The translations under genes and the position numbers were made by a program. The notes below the pieces were generated by a model. That model saw only the letters and a program-made list of their open reading frames with translations, was not told the origin of the DNA and made no database searches. Shown here in pieces: positions 50,950 to 58,159 of a DNA stretch of 64,000 nt (position 1 is the stretch's first letter; each line of letters starts with the position of its first letter). The DNA is from JBGPEQ01 sp050180895. Its GTDB lineage: Bacteria > Pseudomonadota > Alphaproteobacteria > Dongiales > Dongiaceae. The stretch spans positions 310,001-374,000 of the forward strand of contig JBFXDS010000004.1 of the NCBI GenBank assembly GCA_050180895.1, given 5' to 3'.

Positions 50950-51708
50950 ATGGACCTCGAAGGCAAGACCGCCATCGTCACCGGCAGCTCGCGCGGCATC
51001 GGCAAGGCCGTGGCCAGGCGCTTCGCCCGCGACGGCGCCAAGGTGACGGTCAACTGCGTCAGCACCGTCGACAAGGCCAAGGCCGTCGCCGACGAGATCC
51101 GGAAGTCCGGCGGCGAGGCCATCGTCGTGGCCGCCGATGTCTCGAAGAAGGCCGCCGCCGAGCGCCTCGTCGCCGAGACGATCAAGGCCTTCGGCCAGGT
51201 CGACATCCTCGTCAGCAACGCCGGCATCGTCATCGACCGGCCGTTCGTCGACAGCACCGACGAGGACTGGACGCGCGCCATCGAGAACAACCTGCACGGC
51301 TTCTTCAACATCACGCGCGCCGTGCTGCCGCACATGATCGGCCGCAAGCAGGGCCGCATCATCGCTACCGGCTCCTGCATCACCGAGGTCGCCGATTTCG
51401 GCGGCAACTACTATTCCGTCTGCACCGCCTCCAAGGGCGGCATCATCGCCATGCTCAAGCCCATGGCCGCGGAGGTCGCGCGGCACGGCATCACGGTCAA
51501 CGCCGTGTCGCCCGGCTACATCGCCACGGAGATGCTGGGCGAGATCGATCCGGCCGGCCTCGAGGCGACGTTGCGCAGCATCCCGATGCGCCGCTACGGC
51601 AAGCCCGACGACATCGCCGCCGCCATGGCCTTCCTGGCCTCCGACGAGGCCGGCTACATCACCGGCCAGACGCTGCGCGTCAACGGCGGCATGTCCATGG
51701 GCGGCTGA
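50950..51708 (+). CDS. SDR family oxidoreductase with non-canonical active site
   Basis: 252 residues, classical SDR length. Cofactor motif TGSSRGIGKAV near 11-21, NAG in SNAGIVID, Ser in ATGSCITE, Lys in CTASKGG, PG in SPGYIATEM. The catalytic Tyr of YxxxK is replaced by Cys: four residues before the Lys stands Cys (codon TGC), with Tyr residues only 7 and 8 residues before the Lys. An altered or lost reductase activity, or use of another Tyr, is possible. First gene of a plus-strand run with an MFS transporter and an FAD oxidoreductase. Substrate unknown. Confidence 0.88.
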   Translation: MDLEGKTAIVTGSSRGIGKAVARRFARDGAKVTVNCVSTVDKAKAVADEIRKSGGEAIVVAADVSKKAAAERLVAETIKAFGQVDILVSNAGIVIDRPFVDSTDEDWTRAIENNLHGFFNITRAVLPHMIGRKQGRIIATGSCITEVADFGGNYYSVCTASKGGIIAMLKPMAAEVARHGITVNAVSPGYIATEMLGEIDPAGLEATLRSIPMRRYGKPDDIAAAMAFLASDEAGYITGQTLRVNGGMSMGG

Positions 51709-51731
51709 CCGCGGCCTTCGAAGACCGGCGG

Positions 51732-53021
51732 ATGACCGCCATCGACCATCGCGTCGATACCGCGCTCGCTGCGGTCGTCCGCGCCATGGGTGCGGTGCTG
51801 CTGGGCTTCGGCCTCCTCAGCGTCGCCAACGGCGCGCTGTTCGCGCTGATCGGCGTCCGGCTGGCAGCGGCCGGAGTGTCGTCGATGACCATCGGCCTAA
51901 TCATGTCCGCCTACTTCGTCGGGCTGCTCGCGGGATCGTTGAGCGGCGACCGCGTCATAATGCGCGTCGGCCATATCCGCGCCTTCGCCGTGTTCGCCGC
52001 CGCCGCCGCCATTACCGTGCTGGCGCTGGCGATGACCGACGACTTCGCCCTGTGGTCCGTCCTGCGCGCCATCGCCGGCTACTGCATGGCCGGGCTGTTC
52101 ATGACCATGGAGAGCTGGCTCAACCACCGCGCCTCCAACGAGATCCGCGGCCGCACCTTCGCCGTCTACGCCGTCGTCAGCGCGGCCGCCGTCGCCGCCG
52201 GTCCCCTCCTGCTCAACCTCGGTGATCCCCACGATTTCGAGCTGTTCTCGCTGGCGGCCATCCTCTATGCGGCGGCGCTGCTGCCCGTCGCCCTCACCCT
52301 CACCGGCAATCCGGAGATGGCGCCGCGCCGGCGTCTCAGCCTCAAGCGACTGTTCGCGATCTCCCCGCTCGGCGTCATCGGCTGCCTGGCCGCCGGCCTG
52401 GTCAACAGCTCGTTCTACGGCCTGGGCGCCGTCTACGGGCAGTCGGTCGGCCTCTCGCCCGCCGCCGTCTCCGCCTTCCTCACGATCACGCTGGTCGGCG
52501 GGCTGGTGGCGCAGTTTCCCATCGGCGTCCTGTCCGACCGCATGGACCGCCGGCATCTGATGCTGTACCTGACCCTCGCCGCCGCCGTCGCGGCCGCGGC
52601 GATCGCGCTCTTCGGCGTCAGCGCCTTCCTCCTGCTGGCGGCGCTCGGCTTCGTCATGGATGCCCTGGCCCATCCGCTCTACGGCCTCAGCGTGGCGCAG
52701 GCCAACGACTATATCGCTCGCGACGAGTTCGTGCCGGCCGCTGGCGGACTGCTGCTCGCCTACAGCATCGGCGCCAGCATCGGCCCGACCGCGTCGTCGC
52801 TGGCGGTCTCTGCGCTGGGACCGAGCGGCCTGTTCGCCTTCATCGCCGCCGTGCTTCTGGCCTTGGCGGCCTTCACCCTTTATCGCATGCGCCGCCGCGT
52901 CGCCAAGCCGGTCGCCGACCAGGGCGAGTTCGTGACCATGCCGCAGACCACGTCGGTTGCCGCCGAGTTCGACCCGCGCGCGCCGGCGACGCCATCGCCG
53001 CCCGACGCGCCCGACGAATAG
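51732..53021 (+). CDS. MFS transporter (YcaD-like)
   Basis: 429 residues with about 12 spans and a short Pro/Ala-rich cytosolic tail. ATG 51732 follows the SDR stop by 23 bases. Seen: GALFALIGVRLAAAGVSSMTIGLIMSAYFVGLLAGSL, the group signature TMESWLNHRASNEIRGRTFAVY, VLSDRMDRRHLM (loop 8-9) and VMDALAHPLYGLSVAQANDYI. The family exports or takes up small molecules; substrate unknown. Flanked by the SDR and an FAD amine-oxidase-like gene, so possibly linked to uptake of the FAD enzyme's substrate. Confidence 0.9.
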   Translation: MTAIDHRVDTALAAVVRAMGAVLLGFGLLSVANGALFALIGVRLAAAGVSSMTIGLIMSAYFVGLLAGSLSGDRVIMRVGHIRAFAVFAAAAAITVLALAMTDDFALWSVLRAIAGYCMAGLFMTMESWLNHRASNEIRGRTFAVYAVVSAAAVAAGPLLLNLGDPHDFELFSLAAILYAAALLPVALTLTGNPEMAPRRRLSLKRLFAISPLGVIGCLAAGLVNSSFYGLGAVYGQSVGLSPAAVSAFLTITLVGGLVAQFPIGVLSDRMDRRHLMLYLTLAAAVAAAAIALFGVSAFLLLAALGFVMDALAHPLYGLSVAQANDYIARDEFVPAAGGLLLAYSIGASIGPTASSLAVSALGPSGLFAFIAAVLLALAAFTLYRMRRRVAKPVADQGEFVTMPQTTSVAAEFDPRAPATPSPPDAPDE

Positions 53022-53034
53022 ACGGAGCACCGCC

Positions 53035-54339
53035 ATGGCAGCCGATCCCGCGCTCTTCGCGCCCGATTTCCAGGAGCAGCCGTTCTGGTGGGACGCAGCG
53101 CCGCGGCCCGTCCTGCCGGAACGACCGCTCCCGGCTAAGGTCGATGTCGCCGTCGTCGGCTCCGGCCACACAGGCCTCGTCGCCGCGCTGACGCTGGCGC
53201 GCGCCGGCCGCCGCGTCGCCGTCTTCGATGCCGGCGATGCCGGCCAGGGCGCCAGCTCGCGCAACGCCGGCTATGTCGGCCGCTCGCTGAAGCACAGCTT
53301 CGGCGAGCTGATCGAGCGGCACGGACTCGATCGCGCGATCGAGGTCTACCGCGACATGCGCGCCGCCTTCGACTGGGTGTTCACCTTGGTCGAGCAGGAG
53401 CAGATCGCCTGCAAGCTCGTCCGCTGCGGGCGCTTCGTCGGCGCCCGCTCGCCGCGTCACTACGAGGCCATGGCCCGCGAGTACGAACTGCGCGAGCGCC
53501 ACCTCGGCGAGCCGTTCGCCATGATCGACCGTGCCGGTCAGCAGCGCGAGCTCGCGTCCGACTTCTATTGCGGCGGCGCCATCATCCCCGACCACGGCTC
53601 GTTCCATCCCGGCCTCTATCACCTGGGCCTGCTCGACCGCGCCGTCAGCGCCGGCGTCGAGATCCACGCGCGCACGCCCGTGACGGGCATCGTCCGCGAA
53701 GGCGACCGCTTCGCCGTCGCAACCGGCCGCGGCACGGTCGGCGCGCGCGACGTCCTGGTCGCCGCCAACGGCTACGTCGACAAGGCCGTGCCCTGGTTCC
53801 GCCGCCGCCTGGTGCCGTTCCACGGCTACATCGTGGCGACCGAGCCGCTGCCGCCCGAACGGATCGAGCGGATCCTGCCGAACGCGCGCACGGTCATCGA
53901 GTTCACCCACAACATCTTCTTCATGCGCCGCTCGCCCGATGGCGAGCGCCTGCTGTTCGGCGGCTACACCGGCGGCCCGGTACCGAGCCTCACGGCGATG
54001 GCGACGCGCCTGCACGCCGCCCTGCTCCGCATCCTGCCGGACCTCGCGGGCGTGCGCCTGTCGCACGCCTGGACCGGCAAATGCGCCGCCACGTTCGATC
54101 TCTACCCGCACATCGGCGTGCATGACGGCGTGCACTACGCCCTCGGCTACTGCTTCGCCGGCGTGCCCATGGGCAGCTGGATGGGAATGAAAGCCGCGCT
54201 GAAGATCATGGGCGCCGCCGATGCCGGAACCTCCTTCGACTCCCTCCCCTTCCGCACCGCCCCCTTCTACACCGGCAACCCCTGGTTCGTGCCGCTGGTG
54301 ATGAAGTACTACGACTGGCAGGATCGCCGGAGCCTGTAG
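53035..54339 (+). CDS. FAD-dependent oxidoreductase, DAO/amine oxidase type
   Basis: 434 residues. N-terminal FWWDAAPRP lead, then the FAD Rossmann motif VDVAVVGSGHTGLVAALTLARAG and AGQGASSRNAGYVG, and later VLVAANGYVDKAVPWFRRRLVPF, with a C-terminal FAD-contact region (YCFAGVPMGSWMGMKAALKI). This matches the DAO superfamily, including gamma-glutamylputrescine oxidase and amino-acid oxidases. Substrate is not determinable. Starts 13 bases after the MFS stop and is followed by aroQ after 74 bases. Confidence 0.9.
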   Translation: MAADPALFAPDFQEQPFWWDAAPRPVLPERPLPAKVDVAVVGSGHTGLVAALTLARAGRRVAVFDAGDAGQGASSRNAGYVGRSLKHSFGELIERHGLDRAIEVYRDMRAAFDWVFTLVEQEQIACKLVRCGRFVGARSPRHYEAMAREYELRERHLGEPFAMIDRAGQQRELASDFYCGGAIIPDHGSFHPGLYHLGLLDRAVSAGVEIHARTPVTGIVREGDRFAVATGRGTVGARDVLVAANGYVDKAVPWFRRRLVPFHGYIVATEPLPPERIERILPNARTVIEFTHNIFFMRRSPDGERLLFGGYTGGPVPSLTAMATRLHAALLRILPDLAGVRLSHAWTGKCAATFDLYPHIGVHDGVHYALGYCFAGVPMGSWMGMKAALKIMGAADAGTSFDSLPFRTAPFYTGNPWFVPLVMKYYDWQDRRSL

Positions 54340-54413
54340 GGACCCCGTCATCGATTGCCCCACCCCCGTCCCATGCGATAAACATGACCGCTAGGTGATT
54401 CGGGGGAGGCCGC

Positions 54414-54872
54414 ATGGCCGGCGCGCCGAAGATTCTCGTCGTCAACGGGCCGAACTTGAACATGCTGGGCGTGCGCGAGCCGAGCCTCTACGGCCGCGAC
54501 AAGCTGTCCGACGTCGAGAAGCTCTGCCGCAAGCAGGGGCGCCAGCTCGGCCTCGCCATCGATTTCCGCCAGTCGAACCACGAGGGCGAGATCGTCGGCT
54601 GGCTGCAGGAGGCGCGCGGCGCGCATGCCGGCATCGTCATCAACGCCGGCGCCTACACCCACACCTCCGTCGCCATCCTCGACGCGCTGCAGCTGACGGA
54701 GCTGCCGATCATCGAGGTGCATCTCTCCAACATCCTCCGGCGCGAGAGCTTCCGCCACCATTCCTACGTCAGCCTCGCCGCCCGTGCGGTGATCTGCGGC
54801 CTCGGTCCGGCCGGCTATCGCTTGGCGCTCGATGCGCTCGCCGAGATCCTTGGAACGACGAAGGACGTCTGA
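54414..54872 (+). CDS. aroQ: Type II 3-dehydroquinate dehydratase
   Basis: Third shikimate-pathway step. 152 residues, dodecamer-forming flavodoxin-like fold. Seen: LVVNGPNLNMLGVREPSLYG (Asn and Tyr of the active site), FRQSNHEGEIVGWLQ (Arg/Glu), GIVINAGAYTHTSVAILDAL (His base) and IEVHLSNILRRESFRHHS. The stop overlaps the accB start (TGATG), so the genes are coupled. The aroQ-accB-accC order is conserved in alphaproteobacteria. Confidence 0.97.
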   Translation: MAGAPKILVVNGPNLNMLGVREPSLYGRDKLSDVEKLCRKQGRQLGLAIDFRQSNHEGEIVGWLQEARGAHAGIVINAGAYTHTSVAILDALQLTELPIIEVHLSNILRRESFRHHSYVSLAARAVICGLGPAGYRLALDALAEILGTTKDV

Positions 54873-55321
54873 TGCCGAAGTTCGATGTCGACGACGCGCT
54901 CGTGCGCAAGCTGGCGGCCCTGCTCCAGGAAACCGGCCTGACGGAGATCGAGTACGAGGCCGGCGAGCAGCGCATCCGCGTGACCCGCGGCGGCGGCGTC
55001 GTTGTCGCCGCGCCCGGGTCGATCGCGACCTCGGCCGCCGCAGCCGCGCCGTCCGCGGCGCAGCCGGCTGCGGCCGAAGGTCCTCCGCCCGGCGCCGTCC
55101 TGTCGCCCATGGTCGGCACCGCCTATGCGGCGGCCGAGCCGGGCGCCGCGCCCTTCGTCAAGATCGGCGACAAGATCACGAAAGGTCAGACGCTGCTGAT
55201 CATCGAGGCGATGAAGGTGATGAACCCGATCCCCGCGCCGCACGGCGGCACCGTTCAGGACATCCTCTTCGGCGACGGTCGCCCGGTCGAGTACGGCGAA
55301 GTCCTGATGGTCGTCTCCTAG
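54872..55321 (+). CDS. accB: Acetyl-CoA carboxylase biotin carboxyl carrier protein
   Basis: Carries the biotin arm in fatty-acid synthesis initiation. 149 residues: an N-terminal helical dimerisation part (FDVDDALVRKLAALLQETGLTEIEYEAGEQRIRVTR), an Ala/Pro-rich linker (residues about 50-75), and the biotinyl domain with LIIEAMKVMNPIPAP (biotinylated Lys in EAMKVMN). The start overlaps the aroQ stop. accC lies downstream past a palindromic repeat cluster of about 290 bases. Confidence 0.96.
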   Translation: MPKFDVDDALVRKLAALLQETGLTEIEYEAGEQRIRVTRGGGVVVAAPGSIATSAAAAAPSAAQPAAAEGPPPGAVLSPMVGTAYAAAEPGAAPFVKIGDKITKGQTLLIIEAMKVMNPIPAPHGGTVQDILFGDGRPVEYGEVLMVVS

Positions 55322-55353
55322 GAAGACGGACCGCGGCGACGAAAAGAAAATCG

Positions 55354-55576
55354 AACCCGCAGATGAACGCAGATGCACGCAGATGCAGCTTCCCCGTAGG
55401 CAACGGCGTGCTTGAGGGGTGGGACCGCGACCGTGCGTGCTTCGACAAGCTCAGCATGAGGGACTCTCTTTCTGTCAAAAAGACTCTCCCTCATCCTGAG
55501 CTTGTCGAAGGACGCAGGGCGGATCTGCAAGCACGCGCGAAGCGCATCCGCGTTCATCTGCGGTCATCTGCGGTTT
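55354..55576. repeat. Composite palindromic repeat between accB and accC (copy 2)
   Basis: Inner arms at 55434-55463 (TGCGTGCTTCGACAAGCTC...) and 55487-55516 mirror each other with a few mismatches and match the theme of the element at 49625. Outer arms carry CGCAGATGAACGCAGATG-like tandem units at 55354-55386 and their inverted forms at 55543-55576. The element fills most of the accB-accC gap. Confidence 0.75.
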
Positions 55577-55609
55577 CCATATTCTCTGCATCGGGTTCGC
55601 CTTCAGCCC

Positions 55610-56953
55610 ATGTTTGAGAAGATCCTGATCGCCAACCGCGGCGAGATCGCCCTGCGTATCCACCGCGCCTGCCGCGAGATGGGCATCCGCACGGTGGCCG
55701 TCCATTCGACGGCCGACGCCGACGCCATGCATGTCCGTCTCGCCGACGAGAGCGTCTGCATCGGCCCGCCGCCGTCGCGTCAGAGCTACCTCAACATGCC
55801 GGCCATCCTGTCGGCTGCCACCATCGCCGGCGCCGACGCGATCCATCCCGGGATCGGATTCCTCGCGGAGAACGCCAAGTTCGCGGCCATGGTGGAGGAG
55901 CACGGCTTTGCCTTCATCGGCCCGACGCCCGAGCACATCACCGTCATGGGCGACAAGGTCGCCGCCAAGGAGGCGGCGAAGTCGCTGGGCATCCCCATCG
56001 TTCCCGGCTCCGACGGCGCCGTGGACACGGACACCGAGGCCATGCGCATCGCCGACGACATCGGCTATCCCGTGCTGATCAAGGCCGCGGCCGGCGGCGG
56101 CGGCAAGGGCATGAAAGTGGCGACGGCGCGCGGCGAGATGGTCGAGGCGCTGAGCCTGGCCCGTGCCGAGGCCAAGGCCAATTTCGGCAACGACGCCGTC
56201 TATCTCGAGAAGTATCTCTCGCACCCCCGCCACATCGAGATGCAGATCCTCGGCGACGGACAGGGCCGCGTGGTCCATCTGGGCGAGCGCGACTGCTCGC
56301 TGCAGCGCCGCCACCAGAAGGTGCTGGAGGAGGCGCTGTCGCCGGCGCTCAATGCCGACCAGCGCGCCCGCATCGGCAAGCTCGCCGCCGACGCGATGAC
56401 GACATTCGGCTACCGCAGCGCCGGCACCATCGAGTTCCTGTTTCAGGACGGCGAGTTCTATTTCATCGAGATGAACACGCGCCTGCAGGTCGAGCATCCC
56501 GTGACCGAGATGATCACCGGCATCGACCTCGTGCGCGAGCAGATCCAGATCGCCACCGGCGCACCGCTCGACGTGGCGCAGGCCGACATCAAGTTCACCG
56601 GCCACGCGATCGAGTGCCGCATCAACGCAGAGAACCCGGAGACCTTCCTGCCGTCGCCCGGCAAGGTCACGGACTATCACGCCCCCGGCGGCCTCGGCGT
56701 GCGCGTCGATTCCGCGCTCTATGCCGGCTATCGCGTGCCGCCCTACTACGACAGCCTGATCGCCAAGCTCGTCGTCCACGGCAGCAGCCGCAACGAGTGC
56801 CTGATGCGCCTGCGCCGCGCGCTGGAGGAGTTCGTCGTCGGCGGCATCGACACCAACATCGCCCTCCATCGCCGCCTCATCGGCGCCGCCGACTTCATCG
56901 ACGGCGCCTACGATATCCGCTGGCTGGAGAACTTCGTCGCGCCGCGGCCGTAG
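55610..56953 (+). CDS. accC: Acetyl-CoA carboxylase biotin carboxylase subunit
   Basis: ATP-dependent carboxylation of biotin, 447 residues. ATP-grasp features are seen: FEKILIANRGEIALRIHRACRE at the N-terminus, HPGIGFLAENAKFAAM, the glycine loop AAAGGGGKGMKV, RDCSLQRRHQKV, and MNTRLQVEHPVTEMITGIDLV with the catalytic Glu/Arg. ATG 55610 starts the family N-terminus; upstream frame is repeat. Partners are AccB and AccAD encoded elsewhere. Transcription with accB may be affected by the intervening palindromes. Confidence 0.97.
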   Translation: MFEKILIANRGEIALRIHRACREMGIRTVAVHSTADADAMHVRLADESVCIGPPPSRQSYLNMPAILSAATIAGADAIHPGIGFLAENAKFAAMVEEHGFAFIGPTPEHITVMGDKVAAKEAAKSLGIPIVPGSDGAVDTDTEAMRIADDIGYPVLIKAAAGGGGKGMKVATARGEMVEALSLARAEAKANFGNDAVYLEKYLSHPRHIEMQILGDGQGRVVHLGERDCSLQRRHQKVLEEALSPALNADQRARIGKLAADAMTTFGYRSAGTIEFLFQDGEFYFIEMNTRLQVEHPVTEMITGIDLVREQIQIATGAPLDVAQADIKFTGHAIECRINAENPETFLPSPGKVTDYHAPGGLGVRVDSALYAGYRVPPYYDSLIAKLVVHGSSRNECLMRLRRALEEFVVGGIDTNIALHRRLIGAADFIDGAYDIRWLENFVAPRP

Positions 56954-56977
56954 CCGCGGACCGGGCGCGCGCCGCCC

Positions 56978-57319
56978 TCAGCGCAAGCCGGAACCGCAGC
57001 CGCGCCGGGAACCGGCTTCGCCGGCCGCCCCTCCCGACCGCGTCGCGCCCGCTCCCGCCCCGCGCGAGGCGTCCGCGTTGGCGCCGCCGCCGGTCGTGGC
57101 GGTGCAATCCTGCTTGCCGTCGCAGGCGGCGGCGATCTGCATGGCCGCTGGTTTCCGCTCCTGTTCGCTGCCCGGCACCGTCCGCGCCGACGCCGGATCG
57201 GCGGCGACCGACAGGAAGAGCGATGCCGCAGCCGCGGCGGTGATTACGAGTTTTCGGTCGAAACGACCGGCTCCTCGCCCGGCATTCGCAGTCGATACTG
57301 CGGACGCATCTGTGGTCAT
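56978..57319 (-). CDS. Small secreted protein of unknown function
   Basis: 113 residues from ATG 57319. A basic lead (GRGAGRFDRKL) and hydrophobic core (VITAAAAASLFLSVAADPASA) make a signal peptide. The mature part (about 65 residues) is Gly/Ala/Arg-rich with three Cys (AACDGKQDCTATTGGG and a Cys near the end) and no known domain. The AT-rich stretch upstream (57320-57480) looks like a promoter region and contains a TTAA-N7-TTAA box. Unrecognised; a real but poorly conserved gene is plausible. Confidence 0.55.
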   Translation of the reverse strand: MTTDASAVSTANAGRGAGRFDRKLVITAAAAASLFLSVAADPASARTVPGSEQERKPAAMQIAAACDGKQDCTATTGGGANADASRGAGAGATRSGGAAGEAGSRRGCGSGLR

Positions 57320-57418
57320 GTCGGTTGATCCAAATTCCAAAACAAAATGAAATACTCGGATATCGATCGGAGAAAATAATCCCGTCAATCTATTGTTAAT
57401 AATTTATCGCCCCGGAGG

Positions 57419-57433
57419 TTAACGAGGCGTTAA
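57419..57433. promoter_or_regulatory. CtrA-like box
   Basis: TTAA-CGAGGCG-TTAA matches the core TTAA-N7-TTAA(C) motif of the alphaproteobacterial cell-cycle regulator CtrA, with A instead of the final C. It lies 100 bases upstream of the small secreted protein gene at 57319, in an AT-rich stretch of an otherwise GC-rich window. A chance match in AT-rich DNA is possible. Confidence 0.35.
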
Positions 57434-57468
57434 AAGTAAAAACTCGGTTAATTTTGAATCTTCCGGCA

Positions 57469-57490
57469 CCGCACGCGAACCGGCGTGCGG
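57469..57490 (-). terminator. Hairpin downstream of the small conserved gene
   Basis: Perfect 8-base arms CCGCACGC/GCGTGCGG around a 6-base loop, just past the stop at 57500 of the minus-strand small gene. There is no uninterrupted U-run, so a weak or Rho-assisted end is more likely than a classic terminator. Confidence 0.4.
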
Positions 57491-57499
57491 CCCGCCGGA

Positions 57500-57691
57500 T
57501 CAGGCGGCAGCCGTGACAACCGGGTTCGCCGTCTGCCGCTTCGATCGCAGCATGGAGATCAGTTCTCGCCGCGAGTTCTCCAGGTAGGCTTTCTCGCGCG
57601 CGTCCTCGCGGTCGAACACTTCGAGGCAGGAGAGCTTGATCTCGACAAGATCGAGCAGGGTTTCGAGCGAGCGCTGCGACAGGGCGGACAT
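57500..57691 (-). CDS. Small conserved protein (63 aa) of unknown function
   Basis: 63 residues: MSALSQRSLETLLDLVEIKL, then SCLEVFDREDAREKAYLE, then basic SRRELISMLRSKRQ. It is a helical, charged protein. Similar short proteins with the ETLLDLVEIKLSCLEVFDR core seem to be common in Rhodospirillales (from memory), which supports a real gene. ATG 57691 follows a GGAG site. The frame is open to 58135, but that extension is not supported. Function unknown; possibly an adaptor of the small-regulator type. Confidence 0.65.
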   Translation of the reverse strand: MSALSQRSLETLLDLVEIKLSCLEVFDREDAREKAYLENSRRELISMLRSKRQTANPVVTAAA

Positions 57692-58159
57692 GGTTCGGCT
57701 CCGGCGGGTGAGAGGGCGGATGGTCGGCGGCTCCGACTGGCGGCGGCGCTCCTGCCGACGCCGGACCATGACTCGATGGTATGACGAGGATGCGACCGCT
57801 ACGGCACAGTTCGTAAGAGCTTGTAACAACTGCCCCGCTCTTGCCCCTCGGAATGATGCAGCACGTCGAGTTCCGCCCTGTCCGCCTGCTCGCGTCGGAG
57901 CGGCGTCTCTCGATGAGGACGCACCCGTCCCGCTGGGAAGCCGCGCCCTCTCCCGTCTTCGTTGTGCTGAGCCGTTCCGCATTCCTGACCCAATGCGGAG
58001 TTCGGCGTTGCGGTCACGGATCGAGTTCGTAGTATGCCGACCTGGAAGGGCGGCTACAAACTGGCGTGCGCTGGGTGATGGATTCCGATGTGAGATCGTG
58101 CCGGCTCGCCACAGCGCCGAGGGCGACCATCGCAAGCCTGACCGGAGAATGAGGTTCCG
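57692..58159. other. Gap without a gene upstream of the molybdoenzyme
   Basis: About 470 bases. No open frame with codon use like the neighbours and no tRNA or obvious RNA fold seen. It should hold the promoters of the minus-strand small gene and of the plus-strand molybdoenzyme, but no clear -35/-10 pair stands out. Confidence 0.5.
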
